Below are positions 26,901-34,814 of a stretch of 64,000 nucleotides of DNA, one piece after another. The translations under genes and the position numbers were made by a program. The notes below the pieces were generated by a model. It ran no database searches and was not told where the DNA came from. It worked only from the letters and a program-made list of their open reading frames with translations. The stretch comes from Catenibacterium mitsuokai (lineage in GTDB: Bacteria; Bacillota_I; Bacilli_A; Erysipelotrichales; Coprobacillaceae): NCBI RefSeq assembly GCF_025148785.1, contig NZ_CP102271.1, positions 1,605,972 to 1,669,971 of the forward strand. The letters are read 5' to 3'. Position 1 is the stretch's first letter. Every line of letters begins with the position of its first letter.

Positions 26901-27071
26901 ATATTGATCTAAGCCGCCAATCACATTTAATAAAGTTGTTTTTCCTGAACCAGATGGTCCTAATATTGCGACAAATTCATTATCTCTTAAACATAGAGAT
27001 ACATGATCAAGAGCTGTCTGAGTGAGTTCACCTGTATGATATTGTTTGCATACATCCTTAATTGTAAGCAT
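23952..27071 (-). CDS. ABC transporter with fused ATPase and FtsX-type permease (MacB-like)
   Basis: The 1039-residue protein joins an ABC ATPase (Walker A GPSGSGKTT near residue 38; signature [26 protein letters not shown]) to a membrane half with one helix near residue 265, a very large external domain (roughly 290-880, Ser/Asp/Gln-rich, with many amphipathic helices) and three C-terminal helices ending in an FtsX block (LERKKEIGILRAIGAS, PSRKAAKEDPVKALRTD). Such type VII ABC proteins do not move substrates across a channel but act mechanically on envelope processes such as peptide or lipoprotein export. ATG 27071 has AAGGAG upstream; the TTG before it is too close to that site. Confidence 0.88.
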   Translation of the reverse strand: MLTIKDVCKQYHTGELTQTALDHVSLCLRDNEFVAILGPSGSGKTTLLNVIGGLDQYDSGDLIINGISTKQYKDKDWDSYRNHTIGFIFQSYNLIPHQTILANVELALTISGVSREERTCRAKRALTQVGLGEQFHKLPHQLSGGQMQRVAIARALVNDPDILLADEPTGALDSETSIQVMDLLKQVAKEKLVVMVTHNPELAHMYANRIVTLKDGVIVSDSHPASFNKEKPVHKNLGKTSMNFLTALMLSFNNLKTKKARTILTSFAGSIGIIGIALILSISTGVNAYISSIEKETLSEYPLSIQSTGIDMSAMMGEPVKRNNSEVKVVDMMENMFSKIGSNDLKNLKSYIEEHKEINQYARAVEYDYGISPQIYTNDQYGIRQVNPDTTMKKLGVGTSSNSMMSSMMNTNVFYSLPSHASLYDDQYDVKAGHWPKNKNECVLVLSKKGGISDFMLYTLGLRDPTQLDQMLKAFSEEKSVKVTTGKQGYRYKDLLGITFKVVNASSYYQYDDTYKVYKDKSNDTNYINSLVQNGSDLKIVGVVQPKESTNASMLAMGIYYPYSLATSTIKDASNSQIVKEQLENKNINVITGQSFNDPSQKSFDLSSMFQVDNNALKNAFQFDTSKVNMSMPQMDLSQVLSQIKIDISDTDASAFMSTLTSGYNDYLKEHPLKEAENLNEVVQNYLQSQRASDIIKKGIDDAIKENGEIKITEEQMQKIMKNVADDFSDYAKEDINSFTLGLQSSMMNYLNSQDSKQVINQFINKVIKDNHLDAQLNTIMSGYMQTVTKQMSTSLSQAFTFNPDVFKQAIKMNRDGADMTELLKSMMNTEQSSYDNNMKKFGYCSFDDPSSISIYPQDFEKKQSVFDYLDHYNEKMKKIDEDKVITYTDVVGTLMSSVTDIVDVISYVLIAFVGISLVVSSIMIGVITYISVLERKKEIGILRAIGASKHNISQVFNAETFIVGLLSGLMGIGITLILLIPTNIIIHNVSNQASINAMLPVSGAIILILLSIGLTLLGGLIPSRKAAKEDPVKALRTD

Positions 27072-27242
27072 TCTTCTCAACTCCTTTTTTCTATCATAAC
27101 ATAATATATTATGTGTAAAAACAAAGATGTTTCACTTAATTTTCACATATTTTAAATAGACACCTCATTTAAGGAGTTGTCAAAAGCATACATAACGCAT
27201 TCTATTTTATAAATATATATAATAGTTATAGAGGTGAGAATT

Positions 27243-27494
27243 ATGAGATCTTATTTATATGTTTATAAAATAAAAAAAGAAGAATCAAGCGATATCTTCT
27301 TAAGAATATGTCATTCTATAGAAAATAAACTTCATCCTTCTTTTATTGACCAGCTGATTGTAGATTTTGATAAGTCACGTGTTCAACGTTATATATTTCC
27401 TAATAATCGTATATTACTTTATGATGATATACAATCAGATTGCGTTATCATGCAGACTGATCAGCCCTGCACGCTTTCTAATTTAAAGGAATAA
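27243..27494 (+). CDS. Small protein of unknown function
   Basis: The 83-residue plus-strand protein (MRSYLYVYKI... to TLSNLKE) has no membrane segment or motif I recognise. It is probably real: GAGGTGAG lies 4 bases before the ATG, a TATAAT-like box lies around 27219-27226, and its composition is protein-like (many aromatic and charged residues). It overlaps the YqeC-XdhC gene tail to tail by 17 bases, so both stop codons lie in each other's frame. No function is suggested. Confidence 0.55.
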   Translation: MRSYLYVYKIKKEESSDIFLRICHSIENKLHPSFIDQLIVDFDKSRVQRYIFPNNRILLYDDIQSDCVIMQTDQPCTLSNLKE

Positions 27495-28845
27495 ATAATA
27501 CATCATTACGACCACCACAAATCATACCTAGCTTGGCACCTTCTTTATTGCTTAATTCATAGTGATGAGAACGAATGCCTTCTTCATTTCTTGCATCAAG
27601 TATTGCCTGGTATTCGACACGTCCACCACCAATTGTTTCAATGATTTTTTCATCTGTAACAAGCATCATGCTACCTATTCCTCGGGGGGCAGATCCTTCT
27701 TTAGATGTAATGATACAAAGAGTGCCTTTCTCTTTGGTATGATAGAGATCACTTGTCATTGTAGAGTATTGATGGGTATTTTTAACTTGAATGATTTCAG
27801 CCATAATACTAATCGCAATTTCTGCAGGTGTTTGTGAATGGATAGGAAGACCAATAGGTGCATGAACTTGTTTTAATAAAGATTCGTCATACCCTTCTTC
27901 TATTAAGGCATCCATAGTCTTTTTCACTTTACCTTTGCTTCCAATCATACCTATATAAAGTGCTTTTTGATTAAGAACTTTTTTCAGACAGACCTTATCA
28001 TCCTTATGCCCTCTTGTCACAATAACATAACATGTATTGTCTTCTTCAGGGAAATAGTGATCGGCTTCTTCATAGTTGACACAATGCACTTCCTGGGTCT
28101 TTGTAAAGATAGCTGAATTCGCAAATTCTTCACGATTATCAATGACTATTGTATAGAAATCTAATAGATGTGCTGTTTTTTCGACATACTGTGAGACATG
28201 TCCTGCACCTAGTAATACTAATTTTGGCTGGGGCATGAACCACTCTTTTTGTATACATGTCACATCTACGTTATGTTCTATTAAGGAAGCCAAAGCTCTT
28301 TGATATAGTCCTTCAGGTTGCTTGACTTCAATAACTGCATCAGGATATCTCTTTAAATAATATCTCACAAGATATTGAATAAGCGAACCGTCTACTATTC
28401 TATCTGGATCAAGGTCTAATAATTCATAACGATGAACCACATCTTTCACGCGTTTTCCTAAGCCTTTCATAGATGTAATCAAAATAATTTGATTTGTATC
28501 CTCGTCTATGACAGGTTCATAGTCTGCAGGCACCTTTAAAGGCATACCTCTAGAGCCATCTGCTTCAATCAATACAACATCCACTTCTTTTTTTAGCTGA
28601 TTGAGTAAATCATGATCAAGTGCCTTGATTTTCTTTTCATCAAAACGATTGCCTGCAAAGGCATAGCCTTTGTTTTTTAGTTCTTCCTGAATTTCTTTAT
28701 AACTTGGATCAACTAAAGTATCTTCTTCTATACGCATATGTGTAGAAGTCGTCATAAGAACTTTTTTTCCTTCTTCTTTATATTGATGAAGTAATTCCTT
28801 CATACGTGTTGTTTTTCCACCTGACCCAATAATACTAATGATCAT
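27478..28845 (-). CDS. YqeC-XdhC fusion, selenium-dependent molybdenum hydroxylase maturation factor
   Basis: The 455-residue protein joins three parts. Residues 1 to about 230 resemble YqeC, a nucleotide-binding accessory protein of selenium-dependent molybdenum hydroxylases (IIGSGGKTTRMKEL, TTSTHMR, VLIEADGSRGMPLKVPADYE). Then a Rossmann domain of XdhC type follows (KLVLLGAGHVSQYVEK, YIGMIGSKGK, HAPIGLPIHSQTPAEIAIS), and a C-terminal XdhC/CoxI segment (CIITSKEGSAPRGIGSMML, ETIGGGRVEY). XdhC proteins deliver sulfurated cofactor to molybdenum hydroxylases. The XdhC halves are in swapped order compared with textbook XdhC. It overlaps the desulfurase-like gene by 4 bases and is last in the operon. 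Confidence 0.85.
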   Translation of the reverse strand: MIISIIGSGGKTTRMKELLHQYKEEGKKVLMTTSTHMRIEEDTLVDPSYKEIQEELKNKGYAFAGNRFDEKKIKALDHDLLNQLKKEVDVVLIEADGSRGMPLKVPADYEPVIDEDTNQIILITSMKGLGKRVKDVVHRYELLDLDPDRIVDGSLIQYLVRYYLKRYPDAVIEVKQPEGLYQRALASLIEHNVDVTCIQKEWFMPQPKLVLLGAGHVSQYVEKTAHLLDFYTIVIDNREEFANSAIFTKTQEVHCVNYEEADHYFPEEDNTCYVIVTRGHKDDKVCLKKVLNQKALYIGMIGSKGKVKKTMDALIEEGYDESLLKQVHAPIGLPIHSQTPAEIAISIMAEIIQVKNTHQYSTMTSDLYHTKEKGTLCIITSKEGSAPRGIGSMMLVTDEKIIETIGGGRVEYQAILDARNEEGIRSHHYELSNKEGAKLGMICGGRNDVLFIPLN

Positions 28846-29942
28846 TCTTCAGTCATCTCCTTTAAGACATCAATGACAGTATTGACTTCTTCCATACTAT
28901 TCATAAATGATAAACTGAAGCGTACAATGCCTCTTTCTACTGTATTAAGATGTGTATGCATCAGTGGTGCACAATGGGCACCACATCGTGTAATGATATC
29001 ATATTTATAACTTAAGACATCACTGATTTTAGATGAGTCATAATCTTCAAGATTAAAGGCAATGATAGGTGTATGGCTACAGGTATCATAATCACAATAA
29101 AACGAGATTCCGTTAATACGTTTCATGCCCTCGTATAAGGCATCAAAAAGCTGTTTTTCTTTTTCTTCTATCTCTTTTTGATGTTCTAATAAATAAGTCA
29201 TACCTGCATTTAAAGAGGCAATACCTGGTATATTCAAAGTACCTGCTTCTAAGTGTTCAGGATAACTATCAGGTTGTTTTTTATTAAAGGAATCAATGCC
29301 TGTTCCACCTGTCTTAAGTGGGTGAATGAATATATCTGTATTGACACAGATTCCTCCTACCCCGCTCATTCCTAGTAATGCCTTATGACCACTAAAAGTA
29401 AGCAAGTCAATATGAGATTTCTGCATATCAATAGATATATGACCTGCACTTTGTGCACTATCAACCACAAATAGGATATGATGTTCATGGGCTATTTGAC
29501 CAATGGCATCTATATCATAGAGTTCACCTGTCACATTAGAACTATGCGTCATAACAATCATCTTTGTGTCTTCTCTTATTTTTTTAAGAATGTCTTCCTT
29601 ATAAGGTGCTGTAACAGTTAAATCAACACCTATTTGACGAAGTGGTCTTAAGACAGAATTATGTTCTGCATAAGTCGTAATGACATGATCATCCTTTGAT
29701 AAGATTCCTTTTAAACATGTATTCAAGCTTTCTGTATTACCACTATTAAAGATAACATGGTCAAAAGAAGGTAGATTAAAATACTGTGCAATAAGTTTAC
29801 GCGTTGAATATAAAAGACGATCTGTCTTAAAAGCACCTGTACTTCTTTGAGCATTCATATTGTGGTCAAGTGCATCCATTACTGCTTGTTTAACAGAGGG
29901 CAGTTTAGGAAAACTTGTTGCCCCTTGATCAAAATAAATCAT
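28842..29942 (-). CDS. Cysteine desulfurase-like PLP protein (EF2568 type)
   Basis: The 366-residue class V aminotransferase-fold enzyme carries the PLP lysine in FSGHKALLGMSG and the active-site cysteine in RCGAHCAPLMHTH. N-terminal YFDQGATSFPKLP and MTHSSNVTGELYD are family blocks. This type occurs in selenium-dependent molybdenum hydroxylase loci (EF2568 of Enterococcus faecalis), where it is thought to mobilise sulfur or selenium for the cofactor. It overlaps yqeB by 14 bases and the YqeC-XdhC gene by 4. The choice between sulfur and selenium is not visible in the sequence. Confidence 0.87.
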   Translation of the reverse strand: MIYFDQGATSFPKLPSVKQAVMDALDHNMNAQRSTGAFKTDRLLYSTRKLIAQYFNLPSFDHVIFNSGNTESLNTCLKGILSKDDHVITTYAEHNSVLRPLRQIGVDLTVTAPYKEDILKKIREDTKMIVMTHSSNVTGELYDIDAIGQIAHEHHILFVVDSAQSAGHISIDMQKSHIDLLTFSGHKALLGMSGVGGICVNTDIFIHPLKTGGTGIDSFNKKQPDSYPEHLEAGTLNIPGIASLNAGMTYLLEHQKEIEEKEKQLFDALYEGMKRINGISFYCDYDTCSHTPIIAFNLEDYDSSKISDVLSYKYDIITRCGAHCAPLMHTHLNTVERGIVRFSLSFMNSMEEVNTVIDVLKEMTEE

Positions 29943-30747
29943 GCTGACCTCTTAAATAGAAGATAGCTTCTAATACACCACCTGCAATACATCTTGCTTT
30001 ATCTGAAATAGTGAAGCAGTTCTCATATTCATCTAAACGAGGATCAATATCTGCCATCTTGAATCCCTTTGTGACATAATATCCTTCACGAATCAAACCT
30101 CTAAGTAACCCTGACATAGAAGCATATACAGGATGCTGTCCTTCCTTGTTTTCTATATAAGCAAGCACGTCTCCTTTTTCAACTGTATCCGTAATCTTCT
30201 TAATCTGATGAACAGTACCTTCTACTTCTGCATGAATGACACGTTCTTTTCCATATCCCTTAATAAGTCCTGGAATCCCTGTATTTTTCATTGCTGGTCC
30301 TTCTTCAATCAAGCGACCTAAGCGATGTCCTCGCATTGTTTCAATCACGATATCAACATCTTTTCCTGCATTAAATCCAGGACCTAAACCTATCGTGATA
30401 GGCGCCATATTTCTTGAAGTACCCATATTCTTTTTCGCAAGTATCGCATCAATCACAATTTCTGGCTTTAAGATATCAATAGAACTACCTTCAGGATCCA
30501 CCATCATCGCAATCTTATTTTCTTTAAATACAGATTCTAATTCGTTAAGTGAATGAATCAGTACGCATTCAATACCTTCCACTTCCTTATGACCATCATA
30601 TACTGCTTCAGAGTATGCAACATTACGTCTAATCGCACTTGGATGGGCAATCTCTAATACAAGAACATGAAACCCACAGCGGGCAAGCTTATAAATAGTG
30701 CCAGTCGCAATATCACCGCCACCTCTTACTACTACAAGATTATTCAT
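29929..30747 (-). CDS. yqeB: Selenium-dependent molybdenum hydroxylase system protein YqeB
   Basis: This 272-residue protein belongs to the YqeB/EF2563 family, a marker of loci that make the labile selenium cofactor of molybdenum hydroxylases. It opens with VVRGGGDIATGTIYKL, a dinucleotide-binding-like glycine motif, and contains IGLGPGFNAGKDVDIVIET and a C-terminal biotinyl-like stretch (VEGTVHQIKKITDTVEKGD). The molecular role is unknown. It sits one base after yedF and overlaps the next gene by 14 bases. Confidence 0.9.
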   Translation of the reverse strand: MNNLVVVRGGGDIATGTIYKLARCGFHVLVLEIAHPSAIRRNVAYSEAVYDGHKEVEGIECVLIHSLNELESVFKENKIAMMVDPEGSSIDILKPEIVIDAILAKKNMGTSRNMAPITIGLGPGFNAGKDVDIVIETMRGHRLGRLIEEGPAMKNTGIPGLIKGYGKERVIHAEVEGTVHQIKKITDTVEKGDVLAYIENKEGQHPVYASMSGLLRGLIREGYYVTKGFKMADIDPRLDEYENCFTISDKARCIAGGVLEAIFYLRGQHDLF

Positions 30748-30748
30748 A

Positions 30749-31330
30749 TTAGTTAGGCTTGATGACTTTTTCAGCCTTTTCCATTCTTTCTACAATATCA
30801 TACATATTTGTAATGCTGCCCACTTTTAAATCATCTTTTAACTTAAAGAAATCCAAGCATGTTCCACAGTTCACAATTTCAACACCAACAGAATCTAAGA
30901 ATAATAAATCATTCACTGTATCACTTTCCTGTGTAGTGATCTTTACACCTTCATTATAGAAAATAATTGTTTCTGGGAAGGCATCCTGCTTAGTAAGCGC
31001 AAAGATGAAAGATTTCATTAATATTTTTCCTAATTCCTTGTCACTGCCTATTCTATCACTGCTGAGAACTACAATCTGTCCTTTTAAGATATTATCAGCC
31101 TTCTTTTCTTCTACAACCTGTTCGCCCGAACTGATGACTACATGATAATCTTCATTCACTTTACTACTTACGGCATCATAACCCTTTACTTTCGCAAACT
31201 TCTTTAGGTTTTCTACAGCTGTTTCATTATCCACTAATACTTCTACTGCTTCACTACTTTCCTTTAATAATTCCTTAGTCTTTACAACTGGTAATGGACA
31301 TTCTAATCCTCTTGCATCTAACTTTCTCAT
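30749..31330 (-). CDS. yedF: Sulfurtransferase-like selenium metabolism protein YedF
   Basis: This 193-residue protein has an N-terminal SirA/TusA domain with the CPxP motif (ARGLECPLPVVKTKEL, Cys near residue 11) and a DsrE-like C-terminal domain with a second cysteine pair (VNCGTCLDFF). YedF is almost always encoded beside selD and is thought to carry selenium or sulfur as a persulfide or perselenide. It lies 2 bases after selD and 1 base before yqeB, in the same operon. Confidence 0.92.
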   Translation of the reverse strand: MRKLDARGLECPLPVVKTKELLKESSEAVEVLVDNETAVENLKKFAKVKGYDAVSSKVNEDYHVVISSGEQVVEEKKADNILKGQIVVLSSDRIGSDKELGKILMKSFIFALTKQDAFPETIIFYNEGVKITTQESDTVNDLLFLDSVGVEIVNCGTCLDFFKLKDDLKVGSITNMYDIVERMEKAEKVIKPN

Positions 31331-31332
31331 TT

Positions 31333-32355
31333 TTATTCTCCTACATATATACTTTTATCTTTTAAATCAATAACTTCTCCAATGACATAACATTCTCTTC
31401 CTGCTTCTTTAAATGCATCAAGTATGTCATCTAAGTCTTTTTTCGCAACACTCGCAAGTAATCCCCCACTTGTCTGAGGATCATACAAAATTTCTTCTAA
31501 GAAGAAGTTTTCCTTCTCAAAAACAACTTCTTTTTCTACACTATTTCTATTTGTCTGAGCAGCCCCACTTAAATAGAACTCATCTACATAATAAGGGCAA
31601 TCTCTAAAATAAGGAATATTATTTCCATAAAGCAGTGCACTCTTTTTATGATCTAACATCTCATTTAAATGAACCATTAAGCCAAAACCTGTGACATCAG
31701 TCAGTGCATGAACATCATATGGTTTCAGTAGTTCTGCAGCATACTTATTAAGTGTTGTCATACTCTTAAAGACATCATCTAATACTTCTGGCGCCGCGTC
31801 TTTCATACGCATCGCATTGAGTGTCATACCTACACCTAATTTCTTAGTAAGTATAAGTACATCTCCCGTCTGGGCATTATTGTTTGTCTTAATAGAATCA
31901 ACATCCACAATACCCGTCACACTTAAGCCGTACTTAATAGAAGTATCTCTAATAGAATGCCCTCCAGATAGTGTTACATGAGCTTCTTTTAACTTATCAT
32001 TGCCACCCTCAATAATTCTTCCTAATATATTTAAATCTTCTTCATCTGGGAAACAAACAATATTTAAAGCCGTTCTAGGAATACCTCCCATAGCATAAAC
32101 ATCACTTAATGCATTGGTGGCTGCAATCTGACCATAAAGATAAGGATCTTCTACCATTGGAGGAAAGAAATCCAATGTAGAGACAATTCCTTTATCTTCC
32201 GTTATCTTTAATACAGATGCATCATCATGACTATCAAAGCCTACTAACAAGTCTGGATCTTCATACTTATCAATCTTTTCAAGGATGCGAGAAAGTTTCT
32301 TTGCGCCAAGCTTTGCGCTGCATCCTCCACCCTGACAGTAAATCTTCTCGCTCAT
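31333..32355 (-). CDS. selD: Selenide, water dikinase
   Basis: This 340-residue enzyme makes selenophosphate from selenide and ATP. The catalytic pair is Cys12 and Lys15 in QGGGCSAK; the position that is selenocysteine in some species is Cys here, so no Sec machinery is needed for it. ATP-binding segments STLDFFPPMVEDPYLYGQ and TLSGGHSIRD are present. Length is normal. No selA, selB or tRNA-Sec is in the window; with YqeB and YqeC nearby, the likely use is a selenium cofactor of molybdenum hydroxylases. It overlaps DUF3343 by one base. Confidence 0.95.
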   Translation of the reverse strand: MSEKIYCQGGGCSAKLGAKKLSRILEKIDKYEDPDLLVGFDSHDDASVLKITEDKGIVSTLDFFPPMVEDPYLYGQIAATNALSDVYAMGGIPRTALNIVCFPDEEDLNILGRIIEGGNDKLKEAHVTLSGGHSIRDTSIKYGLSVTGIVDVDSIKTNNNAQTGDVLILTKKLGVGMTLNAMRMKDAAPEVLDDVFKSMTTLNKYAAELLKPYDVHALTDVTGFGLMVHLNEMLDHKKSALLYGNNIPYFRDCPYYVDEFYLSGAAQTNRNSVEKEVVFEKENFFLEEILYDPQTSGGLLASVAKKDLDDILDAFKEAGRECYVIGEVIDLKDKSIYVGE

Positions 32356-32585
32356 CAGAAAATCACCTCTTTCATATAAGCATATTGTACATGTTCTTCT
32401 TCTAAGAATCTATGCCATTTCTCTTGGTCTAGTTCTAAAGAAGCAAAACAGAGTCCACATCCTGCTTCTATTTCTCTTGGAAGAGGAATCAGCCTTCCCT
32501 GCATCTTATTTTTTGCTTTATCCTCTAAGTCTAGTGCATGACTTGTAGAATCAAACGCAATAATCAAATATTTATCTTTCTTCAT
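32355..32585 (-). CDS. DUF3343 putative Se/S carrier protein
   Basis: The 76-residue protein belongs to the DUF3343 family, regarded as a putative selenium/sulfur carrier. The single CGLC motif (EAGCGLCFAS) offers two cysteines for a persulfide or perselenide, and the short fold starts with a beta strand (KYLIIAFDSTSHAL). It is encoded between the ModE-type regulator (14-base overlap) and selD (1-base overlap). A role passing selenium to SelD or YedF is inferred from this context. Confidence 0.85.
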   Translation of the reverse strand: MKKDKYLIIAFDSTSHALDLEDKAKNKMQGRLIPLPREIEAGCGLCFASLELDQEKWHRFLEEEHVQYAYMKEVIF

Positions 32586-32925
32586 AAAATAGTTGTTGAA
32601 ATGTTTCTTCTGCGAAGTCTTTCATTCTTTTCTGGAATTCATCATATTTCTTTAATAATGTCTTTCCTTCTTCACTTAAAACACTTCCTCCTCCATTACT
32701 TCCTCCAGATACACGTTCTAATAACTTCATATCTAGATCTTCTTCAGCTCTCTTTAATATCTTCCATGCTTTAGAATGGGACATCCCCATAACCTCACAG
32801 GCCTTACTTAAAGAGCCATACTCATCACATAAATGCAGCAACTGTGAGACACCTTTTCCAAAACAGGGTTCTTCATTAAAAAGTCTAACTCTAAAATCAA
32901 ATTTTTCAGGATTATGATATGTCAT
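32572..32925 (-). CDS. ModE-type HTH protein lacking the molybdate-binding domain
   Basis: This 117-residue protein matches the N-terminal DNA-binding half of ModE: a winged helix-turn-helix (YGSLSKACEVMGMSHSKAW) followed by the glycine-rich wing (RVSGGSNGGGSVLSEEGK). E. coli ModE has a further TOBE/Mop pair that binds molybdate; here the protein ends after the dimerisation helix. The start at 32925 (MTYHNPEKF) follows the stop of the MoeA-like gene by one base; the longer frame overlaps that gene. The operator-like palindrome at moaA (38494-38517) is a likely target. Confidence 0.88.
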   Translation of the reverse strand: MTYHNPEKFDFRVRLFNEEPCFGKGVSQLLHLCDEYGSLSKACEVMGMSHSKAWKILKRAEEDLDMKLLERVSGGSNGGGSVLSEEGKTLLKKYDEFQKRMKDFAEETFQQLFYEER

Positions 32926-32926
32926 C

Positions 32927-33946
32927 CTACCAGCCCTTTCCAAAACCACAATTTGGGAATGTACATTGTGGACAATTTAAACATAAACCACCTTCACCAA
33001 GCATTGCAAGTTCATCAGCAGTGATTGGATCATTGGCTACAAGTCGAGGAAGAACTAAATCAAAGACTGTTCTTTTTGCATACATCACACATCCTGGTAA
33101 ACCAACAATTGGTGTATCTCCCTTATATGACAATAAGAACATCGCACCTGGTAAAACAGGTGAACCATAACTAATAATATTGGCCCCTGTATTCTTGATT
33201 GCGAGTGGTGTCTTATCATCTGGATCAACACTCATACCACCAGTACAGATCACCATATCTACATGCATGTCAAGTGCTTCTTGTATAGCACCTGTGACCA
33301 TATCTGGATTATCTGGACATAGTTTATGGAATACGACTTCTACATCATATTCCTTTAATTTATCAATAATAACAGGAGTAAATGTATCCTTGATACGTCC
33401 TTTATAGACTTCACTTCCTGTAGTAATAACGGCTGCTTTCTTAAATACAAAAGGCTTTACTTCAAGTATTGGTGTATCAGTGATTTTTGATGCTTCTTCC
33501 ATCTTTTCCTTTTTAATAACTAATGGAATAATACGCATACCTGCTAGATGATCACCTGAATGAACAACTGTATTTCCGTTTCTTATTGCAATCATCATTT
33601 CACCCATACGATTCACTTCTAATAACTTTTCTCTATTCACTTTAAATAAGCCATCAATGGTGCTAATTAATTCTATTTTACCTTCTTTAATTTCAGTTGT
33701 AGACATATGATCATTTTGACACAACTTACATAATACTTCTGCCGCTTCATTTTCATGCATCATTGTCTCATCATTTTCCCATACATAGAGGTTTTCTTTC
33801 CCTAAAGATAACAATACAGGAATATCTTCTTCTTTTACGATATGACCTTTTCTAAAGCGTGCGCCTTTTCTTACGCCTCTCACAATTTCAGTAATATCAT
33901 GACATAATACTGCCCCTACTGCATCTTCTGTCTTGATTTGTTTCAT
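32927..33946 (-). CDS. MoeA/MogA-like molybdopterin-binding protein with C-terminal cysteine cluster
   Basis: This 339-residue protein has a MoCF-type molybdopterin-binding domain in its second half (AAVITTGSEVYKGRIKDTF, VICTGGMSVDPDD, SYGSPVLPGAMFLL, GLPGCVMYAKRT), as in MoeA, which inserts molybdenum into molybdopterin. The N-terminal half differs from standard MoeA. The last 20 residues carry C322-x2-C325-x2-C328-x4-C333, able to hold a metal or Fe-S cluster. It is first gene of the selenium-maturation operon, behind its own promoter, and it is probably a specialised cofactor-processing protein for the hydroxylase. Confidence 0.82.
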   Translation of the reverse strand: MKQIKTEDAVGAVLCHDITEIVRGVRKGARFRKGHIVKEEDIPVLLSLGKENLYVWENDETMMHENEAAEVLCKLCQNDHMSTTEIKEGKIELISTIDGLFKVNREKLLEVNRMGEMMIAIRNGNTVVHSGDHLAGMRIIPLVIKKEKMEEASKITDTPILEVKPFVFKKAAVITTGSEVYKGRIKDTFTPVIIDKLKEYDVEVVFHKLCPDNPDMVTGAIQEALDMHVDMVICTGGMSVDPDDKTPLAIKNTGANIISYGSPVLPGAMFLLSYKGDTPIVGLPGCVMYAKRTVFDLVLPRLVANDPITADELAMLGEGGLCLNCPQCTFPNCGFGKGW

Positions 33947-33970
33947 GATTTGTCCTCCTCGTATAGTTAA

Positions 33971-33999
33971 AGTTTATTTCTTATTATCTAATGTGTCAA
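33971..33999 (-). promoter_or_regulatory. Promoter of the selenium-cofactor maturation operon
   Basis: Minus-strand TTGACA (33994-33999) and TAAACT (33971-33976) are 17 bp apart, upstream of the MoeA-like gene with GAGGAGG before its ATG. No ModE-like palindrome is seen in this promoter. Confidence 0.78.
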
Positions 34000-34006
34000 T
34001 ACTTAC

Positions 34007-34029
34007 AAAAAGGAGGGAAATCCCCTCCT
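34007..34029 (-). terminator. Terminator after modA
   Basis: AGGAGGG (34011-34017) pairs with CCCTCCT (34023-34029), followed on the minus strand by TTTTTG. It splits the Mo operon from the selenium operon. Confidence 0.85.
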
Positions 34030-34034
34030 CTAGT

Positions 34035-34814
34035 CTACTTACAAATAGTAAAACCACTCTTCTTGAATGTTTCTTTAGATTCTTTAGTCTGTAAGAACTT
34101 GATTAAGTTATTGGCCTCTTCTTGATGTTTAGTTTTAGTTACACGTCCTACTGGATAAATAACTGGTGTATCTAATAAGTTGTTATTGACCTTTTCAAGT
34201 ACTGTTACTTTAGAACTGCTGGCTGCATCTGTAGAATAAACAAGACCTACTTCAGCACTTCCGCTTTCTACCCAGCTTAATACTTCAGTGACATTACCAC
34301 CTAAAGAAATCTTATTCTGGATAGCATCCCAAGTATTTGCGTTAGTAAGTGCGATTTTCGCATACTGACCTGCAGGTACTACTTCAGGATCACCTACCGC
34401 AATCATCTTCGCATCAGTAATGTTTGAAATACCTTTTACAGCAGTTTTTGTATCTTTCCCTTTGATTAATACAAGTTTATTTTCTAATAAATTTACAACA
34501 CTCTTAGAATCAACAAGTTTTTCATCAACTAAGCTATCCATCTGTTTAGTGGCTGCACTAAAGAACACATCAGCATCTAATCCCTGTTCAATCTGAATCT
34601 GTAATTTACCACTGCTGTCATAAACACCCTTTACGTTCACATTTGGATATTTCTTTTCAAAACGAGGAATAAGTGTTTCTTCAAATGTCTTTTCCAGACT
34701 GGCTGCAGCCGCAATAGTAATTGTGACTTTCTTTTCAGGCTTCTTTTCTTGGCCACATCCAGCTAAACCGAATACGAGAGCAAAAGCACATAAGATACTA
34801 ACTAATTTCTTCAT
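34035..34814 (-). CDS. modA: Molybdate ABC transporter substrate-binding lipoprotein
   Basis: The 259-residue extracellular lipoprotein binds molybdate or tungstate. The signal peptide ends at GLAGC (Cys20). ModA blocks include TIAAAASLEKTFEETLIP, ADVFFSAATKQMD, GDPEVVPAGQYA and VGLVYSTDAA, the last two lining the oxyanion site. The length is typical. Its start overlaps modC by 17 bases. It is the last gene of the moaA-to-modA operon and is followed by a strong terminator. Confidence 0.94.
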   Translation of the reverse strand: MKKLVSILCAFALVFGLAGCGQEKKPEKKVTITIAAAASLEKTFEETLIPRFEKKYPNVNVKGVYDSSGKLQIQIEQGLDADVFFSAATKQMDSLVDEKLVDSKSVVNLLENKLVLIKGKDTKTAVKGISNITDAKMIAVGDPEVVPAGQYAKIALTNANTWDAIQNKISLGGNVTEVLSWVESGSAEVGLVYSTDAASSSKVTVLEKVNNNLLDTPVIYPVGRVTKTKHQEEANNLIKFLQTKESKETFKKSGFTICK

